This document shows, one piece after another, positions 55,800 through 64,000 of a stretch of 64,000 nucleotides of DNA. This DNA comes from Petrimonas sulfuriphila (GTDB lineage Bacteria > Bacteroidota > Bacteroidia > Bacteroidales > Dysgonomonadaceae). The notes beneath the pieces are model-generated. The model did not search any database, had not been told where the DNA came from, and was given only the letters and a program-made list of their open reading frames with translations. How positions within the stretch are numbered: the stretch's first letter is position 1; each line of letters starts with the position of its first letter. The DNA lies in contig CP073276.1 of NCBI GenBank assembly GCA_038561985.1, positions 3,596,001 through 3,660,000 on the forward strand, read 5' to 3'. The translations under genes and the position numbers were made by a program.

Positions 55800-56201
55800 A
55801 TGAGAAACAGTAAAAGCAAAAGCAAAAGCGATCATTCCATTGAGTCACAACCGATAGACACGGTGATTGGCACGGATATCCTGTTCAAGGGAGACATACG
55901 GGGGGAAAGCATCATCCGCGTCGATGGAACCGTGGAGGGCAACCTCTCCCTGTCGAAAGGCATTGTTGTTGGGGAAAAAGCCAAGGTGACCGGGAACCTG
56001 AAAAGCGACCGCATCATCATCTACGGAAGCATTTCCGGCGACATCGAATGCAAAGAGTTGAACATCAAAAGCTCGGGAACCGTGAACGGCAACATCCAGG
56101 CAGACAATGTTGAAATAGAAATGGGAGGAAAGTACAACGGAAATCTATCCATGCAACCCTCTCCCCCCCCTTCATCGGCAAAAGACAAAGAAAACCGCTG
56201 A
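55800..56201 (+). CDS. Bactofilin
   Basis: A 133-residue polymer-forming cytoskeletal protein. The central right-handed beta-helix repeats are clear: GTDILFKGDIRGESIIRVDG, GTVEGNLSLSKGIVVGEKAK, GNLKSDRIIIYGSISGDIEC, GTVNGNIQADNVEIE. N- and C-terminal tails are disordered and charged. Bactofilins polymerise without nucleotide and recruit cell-wall enzymes; the adjoining M23 gene is the likely partner. A short stem-loop (56194-56211) overlaps its stop. Confidence 0.9.
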   Translation: MRNSKSKSKSDHSIESQPIDTVIGTDILFKGDIRGESIIRVDGTVEGNLSLSKGIVVGEKAKVTGNLKSDRIIIYGSISGDIECKELNIKSSGTVNGNIQADNVEIEMGGKYNGNLSMQPSPPPSSAKDKENR

Positions 56202-56211
56202 AGCCAGCGGT
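56194..56211. terminator. Short stem-loop between bactofilin and lepA
   Basis: ACCGCTG (56194-56200) pairs with CAGCGGT (56205-56211) around AAGC, at the meeting point of two convergent genes. There is no T-run, so terminator activity is uncertain. Confidence 0.3.
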
Positions 56212-57998
56212 CAGTCGAGCTTCAGTACCGCTAAAAACGCTTTTTGCGGAACTTCCACGTTACCTACCTGCTTCATGCGCTTCTTCCCTTCCTTTTGTTT
56301 TTCGAGCAGCTTGCGCTTACGGGAGATGTCCCCACCGTAGCACTTGGCCGTTACATCTTTCCGGACTGCCTTTACAGTCTCCCTGGCAATAATCTTGGCC
56401 CCGATCGCCGCCTGTATGGCGATATCGAACTGCTGTCGGGGGATCAGTTCTTTCAGCTTCTCACACATCCTGCGTCCGAAAGATTGTGCGTTGTCGGCAT
56501 GGGTGAGTGTGGAAAGTGCATCCACCGGCTCTCCGTTGAGCAGGATATCGAGCTTCACCAGTTTCGAAGGCCGGAAATCGTGGATGTGGTAATCGAACGA
56601 TGCATACCCTTTGGAGATGCTCTTCAGCTTATCGTAAAAATCGATAACGATCTCTCCCAGCGGCAAGTCGAAAATAATCTCCACCCGGTCTCCCGAAATG
56701 TACTCCTGCTTGATGAGGATACCCCGCTTGCCCAGGCACAGGGTCATGATCGGGCCGATGTATGTCGTGCTTGTAATGATGGACGAACGGATATAAGGCT
56801 CGTCGATATGGTCGATCAGTGTGGGATCGGGCAATCCGGCGGGGTTGTGCACCTCCTTCATGTTGCCTTTCTTGTCGTACACCTTGTACGAAACGTTGGG
56901 AACGGTGGTGATCACGTCCATATCGAACTCGCGCTCCAGCCGCTCCTGAATGATTTCCATGTGCAGCAATCCGAGAAAACCGCAGCGGAAACCGAATCCC
57001 AGGGCCACCGACGATTCGGGTTGGAAAGTGAGCGAAGCATCATTCAGCTGCAACTTTTCCAGCGATGCCCGCAAGTTTTCAAACTCCTCGCTTTCGATGG
57101 GGTAAACACCGGCAAAAACCATTGGCTTCACCTCTTCGAAGCCGGCGATGGCTTTGTCGCAGGGGTTCTTCACGTGCGTGATGGTGTCCCCCACCTTTAC
57201 CTCTTTCGACGTTTTAATTCCCGAGATGATATACCCCACGTTGCCGCATTCAACCCGCTGGCGGGGGTCCATGCCAAGGCGAAGGATACCCACCTCGTCG
57301 GCATCGTACTCTTTCCCGGTATTTACGAACTTCACCAGGTCACCTTTGGCAATGCTGCCGTTCATGATTTTGAAGTACGCAATGATTCCCCGGAACGGAT
57401 TAAAAACCGAATCGAAGATCAAAGCCTGTAGTGGAGCATCGGGGTCGCCTGTTGGCGCGGGAACACGTTCGATAACGGCCGCCAGAATCTCTTCAATGCC
57501 GACTCCCGTTTTTCCGCTTGCGCGAAGGATATCGGTACGCGGGCAGCCGAGCAACTCCACGATCTGATCTTCCACCTCATCGGGCATTGCACTCTCCAGG
57601 TCAATCTTATTGATGATGGGAATAATCTCCAGATCATGCTCAATGGCCATGTAGACGTTGGAGATGGTTTGCGCCTGGATTCCCTGGGCAGCGTCCACAA
57701 TGAGCAAAGCGCCTTCGCAGGCGGCGATGGATCGGGACACCTCGTACGAAAAGTCCACGTGTCCCGGAGTATCAATCAGGTTCAATGTATATTTTTCACC
57801 ACCATACTCGTAAATCATCTGAACGGCGGTACTCTTTATCGTGATGCCGCGCTCGCGTTCCAAATCCATGCTGTCGAGCACCTGCGCCTGCAGGTCCTTG
57901 CTATCGATGGTTTTGGTAAACTCGAGCAACCGGTCGGCCAGGGTACTTTTCCCGTGATCGATATGAGCGATGATACAAAAATTACGTATATTCTTCAT
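56211..57998 (-). CDS. lepA: Elongation factor 4 (LepA)
   Basis: A 595-residue translational GTPase. G1 is [10 protein letters not shown]3 is DTPGHVDF with the catalytic His present, G4 is NKID, and the unique C-terminal domain has [23 protein letters not shown]. It back-translocates stalled ribosomes and affects ribosome assembly. It makes a useful contrast with the EF-G paralog in this window, where the same His is replaced. It starts 14 bases after asnS, so the two are probably co-transcribed. Confidence 0.96.
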   Translation of the reverse strand: MKNIRNFCIIAHIDHGKSTLADRLLEFTKTIDSKDLQAQVLDSMDLERERGITIKSTAVQMIYEYGGEKYTLNLIDTPGHVDFSYEVSRSIAACEGALLIVDAAQGIQAQTISNVYMAIEHDLEIIPIINKIDLESAMPDEVEDQIVELLGCPRTDILRASGKTGVGIEEILAAVIERVPAPTGDPDAPLQALIFDSVFNPFRGIIAYFKIMNGSIAKGDLVKFVNTGKEYDADEVGILRLGMDPRQRVECGNVGYIISGIKTSKEVKVGDTITHVKNPCDKAIAGFEEVKPMVFAGVYPIESEEFENLRASLEKLQLNDASLTFQPESSVALGFGFRCGFLGLLHMEIIQERLEREFDMDVITTVPNVSYKVYDKKGNMKEVHNPAGLPDPTLIDHIDEPYIRSSIITSTTYIGPIMTLCLGKRGILIKQEYISGDRVEIIFDLPLGEIVIDFYDKLKSISKGYASFDYHIHDFRPSKLVKLDILLNGEPVDALSTLTHADNAQSFGRRMCEKLKELIPRQQFDIAIQAAIGAKIIARETVKAVRKDVTAKCYGGDISRKRKLLEKQKEGKKRMKQVGNVEVPQKAFLAVLKLD

Positions 57999-58012
57999 TT
58001 AAAAACCTATTC

Positions 58013-59410
58013 TTAAAAATCTGCGTTATTGGGTGTTCTCGGGAACGGGATCACGTCGCGGATGTTTGTCATGCCGGTAACGAAAAGCATCAGCCTTTCA
58101 AAGCCGAGGCCAAAGCCGGCGTGCGGTGCCGTGCCGAATTTACGGATCTCCAGGTACCACCAGATCGGGTCGATGTGCATGTCTATTTCTTTTACACGCT
58201 GCATGAGCTTGTCGTAGTTCTCTTCACGTTCAGACCCGCCGATGATCTCACCTATTTTCGGGAAAAGGACATCCATGGCCCGGACAGTTTTACCGTCATC
58301 GTTCTGTTTCATGTAGAACGATTTTATCTCCTTGGGATAATCGGTAAGGATCACCGGGCACTTGAAATGTTTTTCCACCAGGTAACGTTCGTGCTCCGAC
58401 TGCAGGTCGGCTCCCCAGTACACGGGAAACTCAAAGGAGTGGCCCGATTCTTCGAGGATCTTCACACCCTCGGTGTAGGTAAGGCGTACAAAATCGTTGT
58501 TCACCACAAAGTTCAGGCGGTCTATCAGCTCATTGTCATACATCTTTGCCAGAAACTCGATATCTTCCATGCAGTTATCCAGCGCGTACCGGATAAGGTA
58601 TTTCAGGAAATCCTCCGCCAGGTTCATGTTATCGGTATTGTCGTTGAACGCCACTTCGGGTTCAATCATCCAGAACTCGGCCAGGTGGCGCGGCGTATTG
58701 GAGTTTTCGGCACGGAAAGTGGGCCCAAACGTATAAATGGCACCGAGCGCCATCGCACCGAGCTCGCCTTCGAGCTGTCCGGAAACCGTCAGGTTCGTTT
58801 GCCTGCCGAAGAAATCCTGCGAATAATCAATTTTTCTTTCCTCCGTCCTGGGCACATTGTTCATATCCAGTGTGGTCACCTCGAACATGGAGCCGGCACC
58901 CTCGGCATCGGAAGCCGTAATGACGGGCGTGTGGAAATAGTAGAATCCCCGGTCGTTGAAGAACTTGTGAATGGCATACGACATGTGGTGACGCATACGG
59001 AAAATAGCTCCAAACGTGTTTGTCCTCGGGCGCAGGTAAGCGATCTCCCGCAGGAACTCCAGTGAATGGCCCTTCTTCTGCAGCGGATACGTTGCCGGAT
59101 CTGCCGTTCCGTAGATTTCGATCCCGGTTGCCTGGATCTCCACAGACTGTCCCTGTCCCTGCGATTCCACCAGCTTGCCGTTCACATTCAGGCAGGCCCC
59201 GGTGGTGATGGGTTTAAGATACTCTTCACCAAACTGGGCTATATCTATGACTACCTGTATATTATTTATGGTCGTCCCATCATTTAACGCTACAAAGCTC
59301 ACATTTTTATTTCCGCGGCGGGTACGCACCCATCCCTTTACGTTTACTTCTGTTCCGGTTTGCGCCGATTTTAACGCATCGGCAATCGTTGTTCTTTTCA
59401 GTTGTTTCAT
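58013..59410 (-). CDS. asnS: Asparaginyl-tRNA synthetase
   Basis: A protein of about 465 residues. The start at 59410 ([15 protein letters not shown]) matches the family; the frame runs 12 codons further upstream without similarity. The N-terminal OB-fold is [21 protein letters not shown], followed by class II motifs: motif 2 [25 protein letters not shown] and motif 3 [16 protein letters not shown]. It charges tRNA-Asn. It is coupled to lepA downstream, with a pseudouridine synthase gene 111 bases upstream. Confidence 0.95.
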   Translation of the reverse strand: MKQLKRTTIADALKSAQTGTEVNVKGWVRTRRGNKNVSFVALNDGTTINNIQVVIDIAQFGEEYLKPITTGACLNVNGKLVESQGQGQSVEIQATGIEIYGTADPATYPLQKKGHSLEFLREIAYLRPRTNTFGAIFRMRHHMSYAIHKFFNDRGFYYFHTPVITASDAEGAGSMFEVTTLDMNNVPRTEERKIDYSQDFFGRQTNLTVSGQLEGELGAMALGAIYTFGPTFRAENSNTPRHLAEFWMIEPEVAFNDNTDNMNLAEDFLKYLIRYALDNCMEDIEFLAKMYDNELIDRLNFVVNNDFVRLTYTEGVKILEESGHSFEFPVYWGADLQSEHERYLVEKHFKCPVILTDYPKEIKSFYMKQNDDGKTVRAMDVLFPKIGEIIGGSEREENYDKLMQRVKEIDMHIDPIWWYLEIRKFGTAPHAGFGLGFERLMLFVTGMTNIRDVIPFPRTPNNADF

Positions 59411-59521
59411 ATTACTCCTAATCCCTTGTATCCTCGTCAGATTCAAGGGAATATAATTTAAATATTCGTTTTACAGATATCTCCCCGCCATCCGGCGAGC
59501 TGGCCTGCAGGAGGCCGGGAG

Positions 59522-60628
59522 CTAATCAAATGCACCCATCCTCAGCATGTTCACCTCTTTTTCCGACAAGTAACGCCATTTTCCGCGCGACAGGTTTTTC
59601 TTTGTCAGTCCGGCAAAGTACACCCGATCGAGCTTCAGCACCCGGTAACCCAGCTTTTCAAAAATACGGCGTACAACGCGGTTTTTTCCCGAGTGGATCT
59701 CGATGCCTATCTGGCTCAGGTCCTCTTCGGTAACGTAGCTGATGGCGTCAGCATGGATTTCACCGTCCTCCAGTTCAATACCGTCGGCGATAGCTTGCAT
59801 ATGCTCCATAGCCACTGGTTTATCCAACCATACCTGGTAGATTTTCCGTTTCTCGTACTTGGGGTGGGTCAGCTTTGATGCCAGGTCGCCGTCGTTTGTC
59901 AGCAGCAGTACTCCGGTGGTAGCCCTGTCGAGGCGGCCAACAGGATAAATCCGCTCTTTGCAGGCAGCTTTCACCAGGTCCATGACCGTTTTCCGGTTCT
60001 CGGGATCATCGGTAGTGGTGACAAAACCCTTGGGTTTGTTCAGCAGCACGTAAACCTTGCTTTCCAGCGATACTACCTGGTCGTTGAACATCACCTCGTC
60101 GGCACGGGTGATCTTTGTGCCCAGCTCGGTAACCACCTCGCCGTTCACCTTCACAACTCCGGCCTGGATAAACTCATCGGCCTCACGGCGCGAGCAAACT
60201 CCGGCATTGGCCAGGTATTTGTTGAGACGGATCGGTGCCGTTGGATCGGCATTTTCCTTGTATTTGATCTGCTTGAAGATTTTCTTCTTCTTCACCAGCT
60301 TTTTCGGTCCCTGGTTTACAGGTTGTGCGTTACGGGGCCTTCCCGGCGCGTTGCCGTAAGCGTTATAATTTCTTTCACCTCCTCCGCCATGGGCACCCGA
60401 AGAGACTCTCTCCCCCACTCTCGGACGGCGTTTTTTGCTACCTTCAGGGCTATTGGGGTTGCTTTCATAGTTTCTGTTGTAATTTTCTTCATACGATGGG
60501 CGATAGTTGCCATCTTCCCGCTGTGGTCTTCTTTCTACGTTGTAATTTCTGTTTGAAGAAGAGTGTCTCTCATTGTTCGCGTTGCCATAACTCCGGCTGG
60601 GTCGCGAATCGTTGTTGTTCGTTGCCAT
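59522..60628 (-). CDS. Pseudouridine synthase (RsuA/RluB type) with long disordered N-terminus
   Basis: A 368-residue protein. Residues 1-105 are low-complexity, rich in Asn, Arg, Ser, Gly and Tyr, and 105-130 are Lys-rich. An S4 RNA-binding domain (IRLNKYLANAGVCSRREAD) follows, then the catalytic domain with GRLDRATTGVLLLTNDG, where the Asp is catalytic. Small-subunit or 23S rRNA is the likely substrate. The N-terminal extension resembles those seen in Bacteroidales and might aid RNA binding. The flanking genes are purB and asnS, in the same direction. Confidence 0.85.
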   Translation of the reverse strand: MATNNNDSRPSRSYGNANNERHSSSNRNYNVERRPQREDGNYRPSYEENYNRNYESNPNSPEGSKKRRPRVGERVSSGAHGGGGERNYNAYGNAPGRPRNAQPVNQGPKKLVKKKKIFKQIKYKENADPTAPIRLNKYLANAGVCSRREADEFIQAGVVKVNGEVVTELGTKITRADEVMFNDQVVSLESKVYVLLNKPKGFVTTTDDPENRKTVMDLVKAACKERIYPVGRLDRATTGVLLLTNDGDLASKLTHPKYEKRKIYQVWLDKPVAMEHMQAIADGIELEDGEIHADAISYVTEEDLSQIGIEIHSGKNRVVRRIFEKLGYRVLKLDRVYFAGLTKKNLSRGKWRYLSEKEVNMLRMGAFD

Positions 60629-60735
60629 TTTTCTTTTTTAAATTTTAATTTTCAATAACCTCACGGTTTCCTTTTAAACAATACCTAAAACTTTTTCGTT
60701 TCCATGTTCCTTGCAGAAAAAAGTCTTTCTGTCAA

Positions 60736-62079
60736 TCAAATACCTGTATAGTTTTTTGGCGAAATCGCCTTGAGTTCTTTTTTTATTTCTTCGTTTACCT
60801 CCAACGTATCGATGAAGTCCGAAATGCTTTCTTTCGTTATGTGCCGGTTTGTGCGCGTCAACGCTTTCAGTGCCTCATAAGGTTTTGGATAGCCTTCCCG
60901 GCGCAGGATGGTTTGAATCCCTTCTGCCACCACTGCCCAATTGTTTTCCAGATCCCGCTCTATCGCCTCCTCATTTAACAACAATTTATGCAGCCCTTTT
61001 GTTGTGCTTTTTATCGCAATTAATCCGTGCGCCAGTGGCATTCCGATGTTGCGGATCACCGTTGAGTCGGTCAGGTCCCGCTGCAGCCTCGAAATCGGGA
61101 GTTTAGCCGCCAGGTGTTCCAGCCATGCATTGGCAATCCCCAGGTTCCCTTCGGCATTTTCAAAATCGATGGGATTTACCTTATGCGGCATGGCCGATGA
61201 GCCCACTTCCCCTTCCCGGATACGTTGTTTAAAATATTCCATCGATATATACTGCCACACATCGCGTGTGAAATCGATAAGGATGGTGTTAATCCGCTTC
61301 AGGGCGTCGCAGGAGGCCGCCAGCGCATCGTAATTGGATATCTGTGTGGTATACTCCTCGCGTACCAGTCCCAGCTTGTTCGACAGGAAACTGTTTGCAA
61401 ACTCTTTCCAGTCGATGTGCGGATAAGCCACCCGATGAGCGTTGAAGTTCCCTGTCGCGCCGCCGAACTTCGCTTTCGCCGGGATCCGTTTCAGCACTTC
61501 GGTCTGGTTCCTCAGCCGATATTCAAAAACTTGTATTTCCTTTCCCAGCCGTGTAGGCGATGCCGGTTGCCCGTGTGTGCGTGCCAGCATGGGCACCTCT
61601 TTCCACTCTTCGGCAAACTTGCCGATCAGTGCGGTCAGCTCCTCCAGTTGCGGGATGTACGTGTTCTGTAGCGCCTCTTTCCACATCATCGGCGTAGCCG
61701 TATTGTTGATGTCCTGCGAGGTGAGCCCGAAATGGATGAACTCCTTGAATGCATCAAGGTGCAGCTCGTCGAATTTCTCTTTCAAGAAATATTCCACTGC
61801 CTTAACGTCGTGGTTGGTAATCTTCTCTATCTCCTTGATCCGTTGCGCGTCCTGTTCCGAAAAGTCTTCCGCCATTTTCCTCAGCACACCGAAAACGGGC
61901 TTTTCCACTTTATCAAGCGGGGAGATGCCCAGTTCACAAAGTGCAATAAAATATTCCACCTCCACTTGCGTGCGGTATTTTATCAGTGCATATTCCGAGA
62001 AATAAAGAGCCAATTCGCGGGTTTTATCCCTGTATCGTCCGTCAATAGGAGATATGGCGGAAAGTTCGTCGAGTTTCAT
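60736..62079 (-). CDS. purB: Adenylosuccinate lyase
   Basis: A 447-residue fumarase/aspartase-superfamily enzyme. The signature is GSSAMPHKVNPIDFEN, and N-terminal SPIDGRYRDKTRELALYFSE and LARTHGQPASPT are typical of PurB of the E. coli type. It acts twice in purine synthesis, releasing fumarate. It starts a leftward run purB-pseudouridine synthase-asnS-lepA, with a promoter box at 62211-62218. Confidence 0.95.
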   Translation of the reverse strand: MKLDELSAISPIDGRYRDKTRELALYFSEYALIKYRTQVEVEYFIALCELGISPLDKVEKPVFGVLRKMAEDFSEQDAQRIKEIEKITNHDVKAVEYFLKEKFDELHLDAFKEFIHFGLTSQDINNTATPMMWKEALQNTYIPQLEELTALIGKFAEEWKEVPMLARTHGQPASPTRLGKEIQVFEYRLRNQTEVLKRIPAKAKFGGATGNFNAHRVAYPHIDWKEFANSFLSNKLGLVREEYTTQISNYDALAASCDALKRINTILIDFTRDVWQYISMEYFKQRIREGEVGSSAMPHKVNPIDFENAEGNLGIANAWLEHLAAKLPISRLQRDLTDSTVIRNIGMPLAHGLIAIKSTTKGLHKLLLNEEAIERDLENNWAVVAEGIQTILRREGYPKPYEALKALTRTNRHITKESISDFIDTLEVNEEIKKELKAISPKNYTGI

Positions 62080-62210
62080 TGTTAACGCATTGGTTTTATA
62101 GATTTCGAAACAGGCGAAAAATCACTTCCTACCCTGCTTCACTCATCATAATTTTGATTTTCAGTACGTGCCGAATCAGTAAATTTTTATCTTTCTTTTT
62201 ATTGAGAGTA

Positions 62211-62218
62211 CAAAAGTA
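62211..62218 (-). promoter_or_regulatory. Promoter -7 box for purB
   Basis: On the minus strand TACTTTTG matches TAnnTTTG. The predicted leader is about 125 bases. Confidence 0.4.
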
Positions 62219-62268
62219 GTGATAAATACAGTGCCGTAAAAATTTTTGTAAAAATATTTACGAATTAT

Positions 62269-62299
62269 TTTGCAGCAAACGAAAAACGACTTATCTTTG
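62269..62299 (+). promoter_or_regulatory. Promoter of tRNA-Val
   Basis: TTTG (62269-62272) and TATCTTTG (62292-62299) are separated by 19 bases, an excellent match to the Bacteroidetes -33/-7 consensus, and lie about 57 bases before the mature tRNA. Confidence 0.65.
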
Positions 62300-62355
62300 C
62301 ATCACTTTTTCAGAAAGCAACCTCCGGGAGCGGACAAAAAGCAGAAGAAGTAACC

Positions 62356-62430
62356 GGGCGTTTAGCTCAGCTGGTTCAGAGCATCTGCCTTACAAGCAGA
62401 GGGTCGGCGGTTCGAATCCGTCAACGCCCA
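62356..62430 (+). tRNA. tRNA-Val (anticodon TAC)
   Basis: A complete cloverleaf: acceptor GGGCGTT pairs with AACGCCC, the D-loop is TAGCTCAGCTGG, the anticodon stem TCTGC pairs with GCAGA around the loop CTTACAA with anticodon TAC, and the T-loop is GGTTCGAATCC. CCA is not encoded. A hairpin terminator follows at 62443. It marks the change from core to accessory DNA. Confidence 0.97.
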
Positions 62431-62442
62431 CACCTAATGATC

Positions 62443-62476
62443 AAGCACTTATCGATATTTCGGTAAGTGCTTTTTT
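62443..62476 (+). terminator. Rho-independent terminator after tRNA-Val
   Basis: AAGCACTTA (62443-62451) pairs with TAAGTGCTT (62464-62472), followed by a run of T (62471-62476). It ends the tRNA transcript 12 bases downstream of the gene. Confidence 0.85.
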
Positions 62477-62602
62477 ATTTCTCGCACATAACTCGCACAC
62501 AGTCTATCTATATCACACCCTAATTAATTCTTTTAGCATTTTTCGCCAATAGTAGATTACTACAGCTTATTTACATCCTCTAAGTCACATTATCAGAACG
62601 AA

Positions 62603-63841
62603 GTGCCGTTTGAAGTGCCGGAGGGGTGGGCGTGGACTTCATTCGGTTATATTTCACAACACAATACAGGAAAAACATTAGATAAGGAGAAAAATACTGG
62701 GCAACTATACGAATATATTACAACGTCAAATCTTTATTGGAATAGTTTTGATTTTTCAGAATTAAGAAAAATGTCATTTGAAGTGCATGAATTGGATAGA
62801 TTTACTGCAATAAAAGGAGATCTACTGATTTGTGAAGGTGGAGATGCTGGTAGGTCTGCTATTTGGAAGTCTGATAAACCAATATGCTTTCAAAACCATA
62901 TTCATAGAGTAAGACCATTAGGAAATATTGAAGCAAAATATCTCTATTATTTTATTCTACTAATTTATTTAAATGGAGAAATAAAACAATATCTTAAAGG
63001 CGTTGGTATCCAAAGTTTATCGGGTAATTCACTTGCGTCAATAATTATTCCATTACCTCCTTTAAATGAACAAAAACGAATAGTCGCTGAAATCAATAGA
63101 CTATTTGAACTAATAAAGCAGATAGAAGAAAGCAAATTATCCTTAGCACAATTCATAAAACAAACCAAACAAAAAGTTCTTGACCTTGCCATTCGAGGCA
63201 AACTCGTTCAGCAAAACCCTAATGATGAGCCTGTCACTGCACTTTTAGAGCAAATAAAAGGCAAGGGCAAAACTTCCGATAAATTCCATTATCCGTTTGA
63301 GGTGCCGGAAAATTGGGAGTGGTGCAAATTAGGAGAAGTAAATAATATTGCGCGTGGAGGATCTCCAAGACCTATTAAGCATTTTCTAACAAAGAACCCA
63401 GATGGTGTAAATTGGATAAAAATTGGCGATACTGAAAAAGGTGGAAAATATATCTATTCAACAAAAGAGAAAATAATAAAAGAGGGTATAAAATATTCTC
63501 GTTTTGTTAATGTTGATGATTTTCTTTTAACAAACTCAATGAGTTTTGGACGGCCATATATTTTAAAAACAGACGGCTGTATCCATGATGGATGGCTTGT
63601 CATCAGCATTGAAAAAAAAATATTGAATACTGATTATATGTACTATTTATTAAGTTCACATTTCATGTTTAGTCAGTTTTATAATTCTGCAGTAGGTTCA
63701 ACCGTAAAAAATTTAAAAACAGAGTCAGTATGTTTGTTGTTTTTTCCGCTTCCTCCTCTCGCAGAACAAAAACGAATTGTTTTCAAAGTTGAAGAAATTT
63801 TTGCCCAGTTAGATATGATAGAAGAAGCATTAAAAGCGTAG
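62603..63841 (+). CDS. Type I restriction specificity subunit, 5'-truncated (silent hsdS cassette)
   Basis: At least 412 residues with two target-recognition domains. TRD1 starts FEVPEGWAWTSFG, and a central conserved block follows (LPPLNEQKRIVAEI, then KQKVLDLAIRGKLVQQNPNDEP). TRD2 starts FEVPENWEWCKLG, and the C-terminal block is PLPPLAEQKRIV. Similarity extends upstream in frame to about 62579 (SKSHYQNE), but the usual N-terminal block of about 70 residues (again KxKILDLAIRGKLV-like) is missing, and no ATG or promoter is seen. GTG 62603 is only nominal. The DNA is visibly AT-richer than the core genes. It is probably a donor of specificity domains. Confidence 0.75.
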   Translation: MPFEVPEGWAWTSFGYISQHNTGKTLDKEKNTGQLYEYITTSNLYWNSFDFSELRKMSFEVHELDRFTAIKGDLLICEGGDAGRSAIWKSDKPICFQNHIHRVRPLGNIEAKYLYYFILLIYLNGEIKQYLKGVGIQSLSGNSLASIIIPLPPLNEQKRIVAEINRLFELIKQIEESKLSLAQFIKQTKQKVLDLAIRGKLVQQNPNDEPVTALLEQIKGKGKTSDKFHYPFEVPENWEWCKLGEVNNIARGGSPRPIKHFLTKNPDGVNWIKIGDTEKGGKYIYSTKEKIIKEGIKYSRFVNVDDFLLTNSMSFGRPYILKTDGCIHDGWLVISIEKKILNTDYMYYLLSSHFMFSQFYNSAVGSTVKNLKTESVCLLFFPLPPLAEQKRIVFKVEEIFAQLDMIEEALKA

Positions 63842-63863
63842 ATTGAAAACTCTACGCTTTTTT
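63832..63863. terminator. Bidirectional terminator between hsdS and recombinase
   Basis: AAAAGCGTAGA (63832-63842) pairs perfectly with TCTACGCTTTT (63851-63861), with T-runs on both strands. It overlaps the hsdS stop codon and lies just beyond the recombinase stop. Confidence 0.85.
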
Positions 63864-63869
63864 AACAGT

Positions 63870-64000
63870 TTACCAAGTTACAACCTTGTCAACAATAGTT
63901 TGCTGTTCGCTTGCTGTTCTTCGCAGATAGATTCGGGTGGTTTCAATGCTTTCGTGTCCCATTAAATCGGCTAATAATGCTATATCGTTAAACTTTTCGA
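63870..64000 (-). CDS. Tyrosine recombinase, C-terminal part
   Basis: On the minus strand the frame enters from the window edge and ends at 63870. It reads LLADLMGHESIETTRIYLRRT, the last catalytic block of tyrosine recombinases. The conserved His is in GHESIETT and the nucleophile Tyr is in RIYLRR. The remainder of the gene lies beyond 64000. Convergent with a truncated hsdS, it most likely inverts or swaps hsdS segments and is not a transfer integrase, but the N-terminus is needed to tell. Confidence 0.75.
   Translation of the reverse strand, partial: EKFNDIALLADLMGHESIETTRIYLRRTASEQQTIVDKVVTW

Noticed and set aside
1-64000. CRISPR arrays, insertion sequences and rRNA genes
   Set aside because: No regularly spaced repeats, transposase frames or rRNA sequence were noticed on reading the window.

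Overview
The window is a chromosomal segment from a member of the Bacteroidota, most likely order Bacteroidales and possibly Dysgonomonadaceae (Proteiniphilum/Petrimonas-like; the family is an inference). The support is threefold: repeated TAnnTTTG promoter -7 boxes with few Shine-Dalgarno sequences; gene blocks typical of Bacteroidales (ftsX-DUF3098-uppP-truB-queA-folK; purB-pseudouridine synthase-asnS; M23 peptidase-bactofilin; btuB-btuG behind a cobalamin riboswitch); and many signal-peptidase-II lipoproteins and outer-membrane systems.

Layout. 1-2640: alpha/beta hydrolase (5' cut by the window edge), bile-acid-symporter-type carrier, HD-domain hydrolase and DUF2461 protein, all rightward. 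2646-4922: secreted S9 peptidase. 4987-11297: leftward heavy-metal RND efflux operon (small His/Cys-rich protein, adaptor, pump, TolC-like channel). 11490-15128: exported aldo/keto reductase and GH106-type glycosidase whose 3' ends overlap. 15408-19051: three-gene biotin-dependent acyl-CoA carboxylase. 19066-23881: serA, a Ca-type P-ATPase and a lipoprotein. 24298-26454: EF-G paralog lacking the catalytic His. 26557-33566: HAD phosphatase, small cation transporter, secreted proteins, prs, GH13 amylase and patatin. 33807-36048: collapsed PstS-like pseudogene and two orphan lipoproteins. 36216-40677: folK-queA-truB-uppP-DUF3098-ftsX, leftward. 40804-46002: TerC, double-SGNH hydrolase, CCA-adding enzyme and a lipoprotein.

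45999-50827 is a leftward cassette of HprK-like ATPase, S24/S26 peptidase, DUF6146 lipoprotein, PqqD-like protein, nucleotidyltransferase and ABC exporter. These are parts seen in lasso-peptide-like RiPP clusters, but no precursor or cyclase is present. 50878-54363 is the vitamin B12 uptake pair under a cobalamin riboswitch. 54367-62079 carries a small exported protein, M23 peptidase/bactofilin, lepA, asnS, pseudouridine synthase and purB.

The last 1.6 kb, after tRNA-Val, is AT-rich accessory DNA. It holds an hsdS gene without its N-terminal conserved block, convergent with the 3' end of a tyrosine recombinase gene. This looks like the silent arm of a phase-variable type I restriction specificity locus that continues past the window edge. 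The strongest candidates for new biology are this locus, the PqqD/HprK cassette and the GTPase-deficient EF-G paralog with its structured leader.
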